A stretch of DNA of 64,000 nucleotides from Akanthomyces muscarius (Eukaryota > Ascomycota > Sordariomycetes > Hypocreales > Cordycipitaceae). The notes beneath the pieces were generated by a model that saw nothing but the letters and a program-made list of their open reading frames with translations, was not told the DNA's origin and made no database searches. A program made the translations under genes and the position numbers. The stretch is taken from assembly GCF_028009165.1 (NCBI RefSeq), contig NC_079242.1, positions 3,658,001 to 3,722,000 of the forward strand, in the 5' to 3' direction. Of this stretch, positions 46,701-56,350 are shown piece after piece; the first letter of the stretch is position 1, and each line of letters opens with the position of its first letter.

Positions 46701-48515
46701 CAGATGGCGCAAATCATTACACAGCCTCATGTTTCGGTCCATATTTTGGAGTTTCTCTCATGCTTGAGCCGAATGCACAACGTTTATGTCAACTTTAGAG
46801 AAGAAGAATTTCGCACTGTTTTCGGCATCTGTTTTCGATACCTTGATTACGCGAGAGAAAAGCGGCATTCCAACCGAAGCAGCAGAACCAGCGAGGTGTC
46901 GACGCCGGTGACACCGCAATCTGGTCATCCCGAGAGCAGCCACAATCCTCCATCGGACGACTTGCCACAATACGTGCATGCCATTGCTTATCATGCAATC
47001 ATCTTTTGGTTCCTGGCCCTAAAACTCCCCGATAGAGCCAACCATGTATCGTGGATCGTTCGAAAACTGTTTACCGATGTGGACGGCCCTGCGCAACAAG
47101 TTGAAGAACAAGCCATCACTTCTGTCGACTTTATGCAGCGTGTTACGTATGCTGATGCGGACGAATCTGCCAAGGACCCGTACTTTACGGAAGACCGGTT
47201 TGGCCAGATTGGAAAGAAGCGTTGGCTCATTGGAAATAGCATCGTTACCGTGAAACAAGCCACACTCACCGGCTGGGCGCACATCGTTAAGCGGCAACCG
47301 TCAGGTACTTCAGCCTATACAATTCGTGAAGCCTATCGGCCGCCGCCGCTGCATCAAATTGAGAATCACTTGGACATTGCCAGAGAAGGCCAGTCAACGA
47401 GCCATGCGATAATGCCCAACCACATCCTAGTGCAGCTCCTGTCACCCATCCCGCAGAGCTTCGATGCTGCACGACCTATTGCATTACCTGATGACGATGC
47501 CGTCGATCGAGCTATTCGTGTCTTTGATCGAAGCTCCAGTCTTGATGGGCACAAGGTCGGCGTCATTTACATCGGCGAGGGTCAGACGGACGAGGCTGAA
47601 ATTCTGGCCAACGTGTCTGGAAGCAGCGATTACATTGAGTTTCTCAACAATTTGGGCACCCTGACCAGACTGAGGGGGGCCACGTTCAATACTCAAGGGT
47701 TGGACCGCGAATATGACACGGACGGCGAGTACACATTCTGCTGGCGTGATAGAGTGACTGAGATTGTGTTTCACGTCACAACGCAAATGCCAACCAACCT
47801 CGAGCGGGACCCTTCGTGTACCCTAAAGAAGCGGCACATTGGTAATGACTTTGTCAACATCATTTTCAACGACTCTGGCAATCCGTTCAGATTTGACACG
47901 TTCCCAAGCCAGTTTAACTTTGTCAACATTGTGATCACCCCAGCCTCGCGAGCGTCCTTTATCGTCCGGAGAGAGACCAAGCCTGAGGCGGAGTCGGCTC
48001 AGCCATTCTACATGGTCAAGGTCATGAGCAAGCCGGGCTTTCCGCCAATCTCGCCAGCGTCAGAGACCAAGATGGTATCGTTGAGAGCACTACCCGGTTT
48101 TATTCGACTGCTGGCTCTGAATGCGACCATGTTCGCCATGGTATGGCATAGTCAGGAAGGCGGAGAGCACATCTCGTCTTGGACCAGTCGTCTCCGCGAA
48201 ATTAAACGTCTGCGGGAACGGTATGGAACCAAGAACGCGACCGTCGCGTCGTCGCCTCCTGGGACGTCCTTGTCAGGTGGTCCAGCTCTAGGACCTGGAG
48301 ATGCCTCACGGCCTGGCAGTAGCGTACGAGACAGTCTCAACAGTCTTCGTCGCACCAGCGTGGCAACGTTTTTTACCAACACCAGCGAACAGACTTCTCA
48401 CCGGTCGTCTGTGTTGTCTACGTCTACCACTACGAACGACACGGAGGTTGGTTTCTTGACCAATCCCGCCTGTTCTGTTGTGGATTCTGTAGATTTCACG
48501 AAATGGGCCTCTTGA
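43767..48515 (+). CDS. tsc2: tuberin (Tsc2) homologue, Rheb GAP
   Basis: Intronless frame of 1582 aa from ATG 43767 to TGA at 48515. The N-terminal 900 residues form a helical-repeat scaffold of tuberin type (MDALELLISGTPAERISAAD, VRIAGWELLTECVKHTSS, VFNA-like repeats). Low-complexity Ser/Thr linkers occur near 830 and 1090. The C-terminal Rap/Ran-GAP domain spans about 1260-1475: KVGVIYIGEGQTDEAEIL, YIEFLNNLGTLTRLRGATFN, TEIVFHVTTQMP, the asparagine-thumb segment KKRHIGNDFVNIIFNDSG with Asn1360, and FNFVNIVITPASR. Tuberin with hamartin turns off the small GTPase Rheb and so restrains TORC1 and amino-acid uptake control. The catalytic Asn is present, so an active GAP is expected. Tsc1 is not in the window. 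An intronless gene of this size is notable among intron-bearing neighbours. Confidence 0.95.
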   Translation: MSRQPDNDVPSSESVRPSGLSSVLRGLTSSKSTRSPPHIPSPAAAQPKTEFVNATPIHSRGLATNHMDALELLISGTPAERISAADTLRYAISEYPLNPVLDIWYAAKDLVDEQKPQAVRIAGWELLTECVKHTSSTDLERQEYFQTITAPAHPDDFHLQLAALVDLTNGGRKLAGFDYETIPLLIEWLHQAYNAARLARKNAARGSKSAKRANASGEDQNLAQLFSFVHDVMKFGYNTASEATVSKLIDMLLNICMSTSVEDDLKSCISILDVIVTFGSIPNDKLKECVQVLGSIFCLVPGLHKGSWHTLANLFKSHNGQATVRILLDILRNLSSDSSNDRDTSREIRGALAVLQKLLAKSTDKGYPTVPYALLVDGLANALKASNSTRVYGSIIQILNALFDDGAGQLHKLLIDEDWSIALRVCAQCYTRVTAAVGDKTAKEESAEEFLVAELTTLIARLDLLMNQKTANYIPRQTIVNFFTQAPELLPNATAITVLNYFQEFRCCSPSDLDWEENISLVLNAFFLNRKRPSKTRLIALSTIMDAYDVVELVGDGAEQNFIPRLTKRIIQDVAEENDIPVLNAIMAFIISVAKSCDMELFNYIMDILKGIVPNDRLMSPVLGSAPTIPSIAGDAEKRDLLSYESPSNTVTRAYVTMFLQLMNSHQDKSVALLNVLINIAKSAHCEVDARLCAMKLLFRLRADWAYRIYVTDDLDVDFLASSICRTEAALAKKKTEEAAETMRPSRNDHGVQVRPSRGVSFSHSERGIPVRAASGTSVRATAKHQQLWQYPDPKALPCQAPTAISPILLSHVEQDTSADSSSSGSSTPTTTHSPDISAWLDGILAILQGADWEIYSFVLVHLPLQLSNHALFQSAVSQIQELRKVVCDHLRTNTLPEPPNIHGLRKADVAICLYQSLTVILSYHEYFQKSDEDEIVKTFAQGISGWERSAKACIHALSICCHELPLSMSKSLVQILTQMAQIITQPHVSVHILEFLSCLSRMHNVYVNFREEEFRTVFGICFRYLDYAREKRHSNRSSRTSEVSTPVTPQSGHPESSHNPPSDDLPQYVHAIAYHAIIFWFLALKLPDRANHVSWIVRKLFTDVDGPAQQVEEQAITSVDFMQRVTYADADESAKDPYFTEDRFGQIGKKRWLIGNSIVTVKQATLTGWAHIVKRQPSGTSAYTIREAYRPPPLHQIENHLDIAREGQSTSHAIMPNHILVQLLSPIPQSFDAARPIALPDDDAVDRAIRVFDRSSSLDGHKVGVIYIGEGQTDEAEILANVSGSSDYIEFLNNLGTLTRLRGATFNTQGLDREYDTDGEYTFCWRDRVTEIVFHVTTQMPTNLERDPSCTLKKRHIGNDFVNIIFNDSGNPFRFDTFPSQFNFVNIVITPASRASFIVRRETKPEAESAQPFYMVKVMSKPGFPPISPASETKMVSLRALPGFIRLLALNATMFAMVWHSQEGGEHISSWTSRLREIKRLRERYGTKNATVASSPPGTSLSGGPALGPGDASRPGSSVRDSLNSLRRTSVATFFTNTSEQTSHRSSVLSTSTTTNDTEVGFLTNPACSVVDSVDFTKWAS

Positions 48516-49243
48516 TTAGGGCTCATTTTTTCTTTGAATTTATTGGTGGAAAAAGAGTAGTCGGAACTTTGCTTACGGGTTGCATTCAGAGAAGACAAAA
48601 AGTTTGGGAGGCGTACAGTGATTTGATTGTTGAAATTTAGCGGCTAATGTACAATTGTCTCGGGTATTGTCCTTCTAGAATCGTGCTCAAAACTTTGTGT
48701 TTTGCATACTATACCACTTAGCTTCTACAAGGAGAGGTCTGTATTTATTTAGCGACAGGAATCAGGGATGAGAATGTTTCCGGTTGTAGAAACAATCCTT
48801 GCCATAAGCTCAGACGCGGTATTGACTTGGCACGATCAGTTCTTACCAATTCCAGAAGTGCTACTGAAATGTTGTGCTCCCCTGTGAAGAATCACACTAG
48901 CGGAATCTGAGCTAGTATATGTAGACGTCCTTGAGACTAGGTAGAATAATAGAATGAACGCACTGTATCTGATTGATTTGACTCTTTGACAGATGTTTCT
49001 GGCTCTAGGGTAGGCAGTGTCTGTTGGTGCAATCTGGGCGGCGGCCCATTAAACACCAACGCGTCTTCTTTGGCGTTGAGGCGCCCACTACACGTACCTC
49101 ATCCGTCAACGTCGGAAACGGCAAAGACGCTCTCTTAAAACGGCGATTAAACACATTCGCGATGCATAATCCTTTATAGCGTCCGGAAGCTTCATTCATT
49201 TACCGATTTAAAACCTCCCCACCGTCGTAGGCGGCGCGCCACG
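48516..49243. other. intergenic, mis6 promoter
   Basis: 730 nt, AT-rich at left, with no coding signal. Frame 49005-49199 (minus) looks like chance. Confidence 0.5.
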
Positions 49244-51802
49244 ATGCCGGCCGCTGGAGACGATGAGATTACCAACTTGGTCGCGGACATTGTCGCTGGT
49301 ATGAGACGCTCACTCACCCATTACCCCCAGTCTCATTTCATATATCCCCTCTTAGATATTCCATCAACTTGTGCATCGTTTTTCTCTAAGCGAGCCCTGC
49401 TAACACAAAATCCTACCTCTAACAGCCTCCAAGCTGGCCCCTAAGGCCCGCGCGACGCTCGTCAAGCCGTCGGTCAACAGCCTGGCGTCGCTCGCGTACG
49501 AGCGGGGGCTGCTCCCGGAGGCGCTAGACGAGCTGCTGACGCTCATCACGACGCCGAACCTGCTGGACCAGGCGAGCCTGGGCGTGCTGCTGCGCAGCCT
49601 GTACCCGGTGACGCGGGTGTCGGGCGCCTGCGCGCTGCGCGTCGTGGGCGCGCTAGGCCACGGCCGGCTGAAGCCGTCGATGGCGATGCAGGCGCTGCTG
49701 CTGCGCTGGCTCATCATGGTGCACCACGTGCTCGAGGCGCCCGGCGTGCTGTCGCAGGCGTACCCGGTGCTGTTCAACCTGCTTGACACGGCGGCGATAC
49801 GGCCCCAGCTGACGCATCTGCTGGCGCTGATAACGAGGCGGAAGCACGTGCGGCCGTTTCGGATCCAGAATTTGTAGGTCTTCTCTGTAAAGAGATGGAT
49901 TTGTGAGATTTGAGACTAACAGCATTGGAAAAGACTAAACTTGTCACGGCAAACAGGTAATGATCCGACGCTGGTCGGTTTGCTGCGTGTATACAAAGAC
50001 TACTACCCGGAAATTATTGTCGGCGAGGCAGTGCGCGGACGAGCTTCTGCGTTCAAGGTATGATGGGCATTTGTCAGATGAGGCCGCGTGACTGGGCTGA
50101 CCCATGAGCAAAGCATCCCGATCCGTCGTGGGGGGAAAGACTGGCTGCACTACAAGAGGCGCATCTGCAACAGACGCAAGAGCGCATGTCGCGGCCGCGG
50201 GATGCTTTCCGCGTGCACAAGACTGTCGGGCGCGGCCAGAGGAACAAGGCCCTCCCGTCTGTGCACACCTCGCACGCTACAGAGGTAACGTTTGATATGC
50301 ACTCTACGCCATGGTCGTGGACAAGCGCACTAACATGGGAGGCAAGGACTCGGTGACGCTGGAAGAAATTGAAAACGTGCAGAGCTTTGTGGACAAGATG
50401 GACAAGCTGGAGCTGCCCAACCAGCTGGTCGCGGTGCTGGCCGACCCCCTCCTGCAGAAGCTGCTGCTGCTGCGGCCCAGCGCCGAGTCGTTCTTGCGCG
50501 TGGCCAACTGGCTGAACGCGGCGCTGCAGGATGTCCTCGACGGCGACGCGGACGATGCGATGCTGTGGGAGATTATGGAGGTTGTGCGCGACTTTGTGGT
50601 GCAGACCAAGGTAAGCGGAACCGCCGCTGGCCTAGCAAGTATCTGTCTTTTGCTAACGGTGCAGAACTTACCGTCTACTGTGCTCAATTTCTTTGCACGC
50701 TTCTTTTCGCTCTGGAGCGGTTCGGGGAATAAAGCCTGCATCTTTGAGATTCTTGCGTATACGCCCCTCCATGACTTCCAAGGCAAGTATTTTTCTCCAT
50801 GTCTCTTGTGCCAAGAACGAGTAGTAATGACAGACCAAACCAGAGCTGTACCGGGCTGTCTTTCAACCCCTGGAAGCCGCCGTCGCCGATAACCAGCCTG
50901 CCACGCAGCTGGGGCTGCTCAACATGTACACCAACTTGGTGCATCACTGGGCCGCCGTCCTGCGCTCCAACAAGAACATCCCGGCCCACGCCAGCCGCAC
51001 CATCACCAGCACCGTGCAGCACGCCGGCACGCTCGCCCTCACCCTGCTGCAGACGGACCCGACGCTGTCGAGCGAGTCGGCCATTCTCGCCTTTTACGAG
51101 CAGAACCTGGCGCTGCTCACCGACGACGCGCTCAAGCACTACATCTGCATCGGGCTGCCGCCGTCGGTGCTCATCTACCTGCTCGTCTTCAGCCAGTCGC
51201 TGGCCACGGTCGCGCGCCTGTGCCACATCATGGCCAGCTACAAAAAGGGCTTCGAGACGGCCATGAAGATCCGCGGCAGCCCCGACACGCCCACCATTGA
51301 CGCCTCATCGTACACAAACGACGACGTGAACCGCTACAACGGCAACCTGCTCGACATTGTCAACCTGCACTGGCGCATGCGCGCCTTTGACGTGGAGAAG
51401 GAGGTCGAGCAGGGGTGCATGCTGCCGCGGGCGGCGCGCGCGCGCCTCGCGCGGTACGTGGCGGCGGTGGACCGCGGCGGGTTCGCGCTCGCGGCGGCGC
51501 TCTCGCTGTCGTACTCGCCGCTGTTTTGCCTGCAGAGCATCGAGACGCTGCGCGTGCTCGAGGACCGCCAGATTGCCGACGTGGACGCGGCGATTGAGAC
51601 GCGCCACGCGGGGCCCGTCTCGCAGGAGAGCCTGCGCAAGCTCGGCACGTCGGGCGGCATACGCATCGGCTTCAACGGGTACCGGGCTAGCGTGCTGGAG
51701 ACCCTGCGCGCCAAGGGCATGGCCGGCGTCGAGGAGCTGCTCAAGGTCAGCATGCCGTCGGTGGCCAAGGCGATTGAGAGCTGGGCTGGCAAGGACTCGT
51801 GA
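49244..51802 (+). CDS. mis6: inner kinetochore protein Mis6/CENP-I
   Basis: Seven exons: 49244-49298, 49426-49873, 49934-50057, 50114-50284, 50347-50610, 50665-50782 and 50844-51802; 712 aa, near the CENP-I size. Mis6/CENP-I is part of the constitutive centromere network (CENP-H/I/K) that supports CENP-A chromatin. Family-like segments are LAYERGLLPEALDELLTLI, RKHVRPFRIQ, QTGNDPTLVGLLRVYKDYYP with EIIVGE, HPDPSWGERLAALQ and VLNFFARFFSLWSG. Splicing is unusual: three introns end in AAG or CAAG (at 49933, 50113 and 50346), and intron 6 uses a GC donor (CAAG|GCAAGT at 50783). Only those choices keep the frame and the conserved residues. Exon 7 is very GC-rich. Exons 4 and 5 are the least certain. 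Confidence 0.85.
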
Positions 51803-52408
51803 AGAGGGGGAACTTGATTTCTTTCTTGTAGACTATCAAGGGCGGTATAATGATGTAATGCGATGAATGATGAAAAGATGCTCGTGAATGGTGTTTCAAT
51901 TTGTGGCTATGTAGAAATGTGAGAAGCTGGAAGTCGAGGTTCCGCTAACGTGTCCAGTTGAAGTGGACGAGATGTTGTATATCTGTCATGTGTTTTCATG
52001 TTCCATGCCCGTCTTGTTGAAGTACAGGGTATCATTTAAAAAGAAGAAAGGAAAATGCAAGCCGAATCGCTCCTAACCCACGCATCATGCTAAATGTTGA
52101 AGAACTCCAAAAACTAAATCATGGAGAGCGTATGAGTCTGCAGTGTTGAGGTCTGCGCTCCGCCCGCCCAAGATGTCAAAACGCCCGTCAAAAAGCACCG
52201 TCCGTTGAATGATGTGTGCCGTGTTTGTCTATGCCCTTTCCCATGCTGCAAAGCCTATTGTTAAAATCAGGTTGTTGTTGTTTCCGAGATGCCAAAAAGT
52301 TGTGTGTTTCTAATGTTAAAGTTTAGAAACGTCCGTAGTCATGATGCGTTGCCGAATAAAATGTGTTGAATAAAACAAGAAGAGAAGAAGAGAAGAGGAG
52401 AAAAAGGG
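51803..52408. other. convergent 3' flanks of mis6 and caf16
   Basis: 606 nt, AT-rich 3'-UTR-like sequence. No coding signal. Confidence 0.5.
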
Positions 52409-53272
52409 CTAATGAGCCTTGGGCTTGGACTCGTCTCCGTATCCGCCGACGCGCATGCCGCCAAAGCCATACGTCTTGCCCTCGGAGCCGCGGTTGATGC
52501 CGCTGCGGGGCCCGCGGGCCCTCAAGTCGTCGCGGAGCCAGGTCATGACGAGCTCGCCGAGGCGCGAGTTGCCGGTATCGCCGACGGTGCCGTCAATGGT
52601 GGCGAGCATGGCGTCGGCCGTGTCCCACTCCTTGACGGCGCCCATGTGCATGTGGACGAGGTGCGTGGGCCAGCCGGCGAGGTTGTCGAGGATGTGGGTG
52701 GCGTAGACGATGGTGCACTCGCGCGTCTCCGTCTCGCGCTTGAGCCAGGCGAGGAACTCGGCGCGGCTGAGCACGTCAAGGTCGACGGTGATCTCGTCGA
52801 GGAAGAGCACGGTCCAGGGCCGCAGCAGGCCCATGGCGAGCTGCACGCGGCGGCGCTCGCCGTCCGAGACGGCGTGCATGCGCCAGTTGGTGTCAATGTC
52901 GAGCATGGCGACGAGCTCGTCGCGGCGCGCGGGGAAGGCGTCGCCGCCGACGCTGCGCAGGAGCTCGTCGACGCCCATGTCGGTCCGCACAATCGGGTTC
53001 AGCACCCACTCGAGGCCGAGGTACGTGACGCCCTCGAGGCCCTGGTGGAAGGGATCGACGCCGCCGATGGAGATGGTGCCGTGCGGGCACAGGCGCTTGC
53101 CGGCGAGGAGACGTAGTAGAGTAGTCTTGCCGGCGCCGTTGGCGCCGATGAGGAGCGTGCGCGAGCGCGGGGGGAGGTCGAGCGTGATGTTGTACACGCC
53201 GGTCGAGTAGTCGGGGAAGGTGTAGGAGAGGTCGTTGACCGCGATGGACGGCGGGTTCTGCTTGGAGGGCAT
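52409..53272 (-). CDS. caf16: ABC ATPase of the Caf16 type
   Basis: Intronless 287-aa soluble single-domain ABC ATPase with no membrane segment. Walker A is GANGAGKTTLLRLLAG (Lys49); the signature is VSDGERRRVQLAMGL (SDGE in place of SGGQ, as in Caf16); Walker B is VLFLDEITVDLD; the switch His is in YATHILDN. Other Caf16-like segments are TYLGLEWVLNPIVRTDMGVD and AMLDIDTNW. Yeast Caf16 associates with the CCR4-NOT complex and Mediator-linked transcription control; its biochemical role is not settled. The C-terminus (KTYGFGGMRVGGYGDES) is Gly-rich and typical of fungal copies. The 5' leader carries a 23-nt homopolymer (C on the transcript strand). Divergent from pol31 across 0.95 kb. Confidence 0.93.
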   Translation of the reverse strand: MPSKQNPPSIAVNDLSYTFPDYSTGVYNITLDLPPRSRTLLIGANGAGKTTLLRLLAGKRLCPHGTISIGGVDPFHQGLEGVTYLGLEWVLNPIVRTDMGVDELLRSVGGDAFPARRDELVAMLDIDTNWRMHAVSDGERRRVQLAMGLLRPWTVLFLDEITVDLDVLSRAEFLAWLKRETETRECTIVYATHILDNLAGWPTHLVHMHMGAVKEWDTADAMLATIDGTVGDTGNSRLGELVMTWLRDDLRARGPRSGINRGSEGKTYGFGGMRVGGYGDESKPKAH

Positions 53273-53326
53273 GATGGCGGTGGCGGCGACAGTGGGGGGA
53301 ATTGAGGATTGAGGGAAGGAGGAGAT

Positions 53327-53349
53327 GGGGGGGGGGGGGGGGGGGGGGG
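53327..53349. repeat. poly-G tract, 23 nt
   Basis: Uninterrupted run of 23 G on the plus strand, 55 nt upstream of the caf16 ATG, so a C run in the caf16 5' leader. Length may be inexact, because such runs are prone to sequencing and replication slippage. Confidence 0.85.
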
Positions 53350-54030
53350 AGGTGTGAAAGGACGATGGTGAGAAGATGGAAAGGGAGAAGATTTGTAGAG
53401 GAGTCGTTCGATGTCGGAGAAAATTTGCCAGTCAGACCATCGTCGGCGGTCAATGTGGTGGGGTAGCAAACGCGGGGCAGTGACGGCGACACTACGATTC
53501 AGGCTGGGAGAACGGCAGAAGTCAGTCACTGTGATGCAGGCACAGGTAGTTGTGGGATGATATGGAATTGGCCAAGGTGCAAAATTGGTGACTATATTTG
53601 CCAATTCGACAGAGACCATTTCTGGTCCAGTTCGTCTGATGCATGCAGATCAGGGTCCATCCTGCAAGGCTTCTCAGTTAAGCTTGGGGTCGTATTGAAA
53701 CCGCGCCATCAATCCCTCGACATAAACCTCTTATTTCTTCTTCAGAAAAGGGAAGCCTCATAAATCCAGGGCTTCCTTTACACAGATGATGCATGAACGC
53801 TACCAATGACTGCAAGGAGCTGTTCTGCAACGAAGCGGACATTCAGTCGCGATTACTATGCCACCGTTGGGGATAAATTTCAAACAAGAACTTATCGCTC
53901 CCAAAGTAAGCATTATCTATGCAAGACTGAAAGCAGAAAATAGCCTGTAAAAAATTGAGTCGGTCACAGAGGTAGTTTATCGTCTGTCTTGACAGCCTGC
54001 GCCCAGCCAGCCTCCCCGCGGTGCCACTTT

Positions 54031-54060
54031 ACGCGCCAACCCGGCGTCGCGTAAAACGCG
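54031..54060. promoter_or_regulatory. cluster of three ACGCG/CGCGT cores before pol31
   Basis: ACGCG at 54031-54035, CGCGT at 54048-54052 and ACGCG at 54056-54060, 158-187 nt before the pol31 ATG. They match the core of the MCB element (ACGCGT) bound by MBF at G1/S in yeasts. Functional link is inferred. Confidence 0.4.
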
Positions 54061-54217
54061 GGTACCTTGCACTTTATTCTTTATACCACCCAGCTTGCGA
54101 CTGTAGCTTGCTTGCAACAACAATTTGTGACCTTGAAATCTGTGTTATTTCCTTCTCATCCTTTGAACAATTCTCTGCCTTCTACATCTCCACCGCACAT
54201 TTCCAAATCACCCCGCC

Positions 54218-55994
54218 ATGGTGACCCTCGAGGAGGTGTCTGGGAGCTTGCTCCAAAAGCCATCGTGAGCTGCTCCCATCCCCAGTGCGCCGACGCTTTT
54301 TGCGCGGCGCCAAACTCCCGACAATGACAACTGTACTGACGAAAATCATCCCTTCCAGAGACACGCCCCTCTCCGTCCCGCCCCGAGACGAATCCTCCTA
54401 CAAGCCCCTCTCGACCTTTACCCTCGACCAGCAGCGCTCCTACAAGCAGCAGTACGGCGACATGTACTTTTTGCGCCTCACCAAGATCAAGCCCGCCGTC
54501 GAGCAGGTCGCGGCCGCCTCGTGGGACGGCACCACCATTGGCGGCGAAACGGCTAGCAAGGTCGACCGCGTCCTCGACGTGCGGCAGGGCGAGCTGTGCT
54601 GGGTGGCCGGCACCGTCTACATGGACATGGCGCTGAAGCCCAATATCCTGGAAGACGTATCCAAAGATGTAAGCTGCGCATTGGTGGCGCAAATCAACTA
54701 AACCTGGCCCCTTTGACTGACCCGTTCTGCAGCGCTGGCTATCCGCACCCATCTCGACGCAGAAATACTACTCGGACGACGGCAGCGACCAGGTCACCCT
54801 CGAAGACGACTCGGGCCGCATCCGGCTCGTCGGCGACGTTCTAAAGACGGTCCCATTGGTGACGGGCTGCATCATTGCCGTGATGGGTACGGAAAACACG
54901 AGCGGCGAGTTCGAAGTCCTGGACCTCAAGTTCCCCGATCTGCCGCCCCAGCCTGAACGCTGGGCGCTCTCTGGCGGCGCGTCCAACGGCGCCGGCGCCA
55001 AGACCAACGGCAAGCACAAGCAAGAAGATACGGAAATGACAGACGGCAGCATATCCTCGCCAAATAACAACCACAAGCAAATAGCCATCGTGTCTGGACT
55101 GTCGTTTTCGGGCGTCGACGCCTCGGCTGCCGTCGAGGTCAACCTGCTGCTCGAGTACCTTCTCGGCGAGAGCCTCAGCGCCGGTGCCCAGTCGCAGGCC
55201 TCGCATATTGGCCGTCTCATCATTGCAGGCGACTCCATCAGCCAGGTGAGCACGACCAAGGAAGCCGTCGCCGCCGCGGCCGAGGACGAAAAGAAGTCGG
55301 TGGCGAGCAGCAAAAAGTACGGCTACGACGCGAGCGCGTACAATGCGCTGCCCTCGCAGCTCTTTGACGAGTTTGTCAGCGAGCTGCTGCCGTCGATGCC
55401 CGTGACGCTGCTCCCCGGCGCCAAGGACCCGGCCAACGCGAGCTACCCCCAGCAGCCGCTGCACACGGCACTGTTCCCGTCGGCGCGTGCATTTGGCGCG
55501 GACCCGACGAAAACGGGCGTGCCGGGGTGGTTTGACAGCGTGACGAACCCGTGGGAGGCCGAGGTTGAGGGCTGGCGCGTGCTGGGCACGGGTGGTCAGA
55601 ATGTAGACGACGTATTCAAGTATGTCGATAGCGACGACAGGCTGGGCATGATGGAGGCCATGTGCCGGTGGCGGTGCTGCGCGCCGACTGCGCCGGACAC
55701 ACTATGTAAGTGACGGCTTTTCTGGATTTTCTTTTGCCATTATCAAAGACTGTGCTAATTATGGCATCGGCAGGGAGCTACCCGTTCCAGGATGACGACC
55801 CGTTTGTGCTCAAGGCCTGCCCGCACCTGTACTTTGTCGGCAACCAGCCCGAGTTTGGCACGCGGATGATCCACGGACCCGACGGGCAGAGCGTGCGCCT
55901 CGTCGCGGTGCCAGCGTTTGTGACAAGCAAGGAGATTGTGCTGGTGGACATGGAGACGCTCGACGTGAGCAAGGTCAAGATTGAGACGTCGTAG
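54218..55994 (+). CDS. pol31: DNA polymerase delta small (B) subunit
   Basis: Four exons: 54218-54264, 54359-54668, 54733-55705 and 55774-55994, all in phase; 516 aa. The B subunit links the catalytic subunit's C-terminal metal site to the third subunit. N-terminal OB-fold segment: YKQQYGDMYFLRLTKIKPAV, LCWVAGTVYMDMALKPNIL and VTLEDDSGRIRLVGDVL. The inactive phosphoesterase domain has IAIVSGLSF, HIGRLIIAGDSI and LLPGAKDPAN. The C-terminal signature is LGTGGQNVDDVFKYV, RWRCCAPTAPDTLWSYPFQD, and PHLYFVGNQPEFGTRMI. A Lys/Asn/Gly-rich insert at about 210-230 is unconserved. The start at 54218 (CCGCCATGG context) is chosen because exon 1 gives the usual SGSLLQKPS start; an unspliced alternative ATG lies at 54324. 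Confidence 0.93.
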
Positions 55995-56350
55995 GGGAGG
56001 GCAGTAGTGGAAGAAGCAAGAAAAAAGCTTTACATGTGGTCATGACTATTTATGATGATTTCAAAATCTGAAATGAAAAAAATTGTTCATCTAACTTGGT
56101 ACCTGTTGCTCCGTAAAAACTCTGTGTAAAGCTATTCAGCCAAGATGCTATCAATGGGTGTAAAAAAAGACGAGTCTGTGATGCAGTGGGCCTCTTGTCT
56201 CAATCTAGACCAGGATAAAGAAAGAAAAGAAATAACAAAAATGAGAGAAATAAACGGATTAGCAAAAGACAAGGAACATGAATGAAACAGCGAAAACCAT
56301 ATTCATAAACGGAAGCAACCAATGCCATCTCTCTTCCCAAAATTTCACCA
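55995..56350. other. convergent 3' flanks
   Basis: 356 nt between pol31 and the minus-strand gene. AT-rich, no coding signal. Confidence 0.5.

Larger units (their letters stand above)
53273..54217. other. divergent promoter of caf16 and pol31
   Basis: 945 nt. Holds the caf16 leader with a G/C homopolymer and, near the pol31 end, a cluster of ACGCG cores. No gene. Confidence 0.6.

Noticed and set aside
52412..53116. 234-codon plus-strand frame over caf16
   Set aside because: Opposite-strand shadow of the ABC ATPase, which has all Walker and signature motifs.
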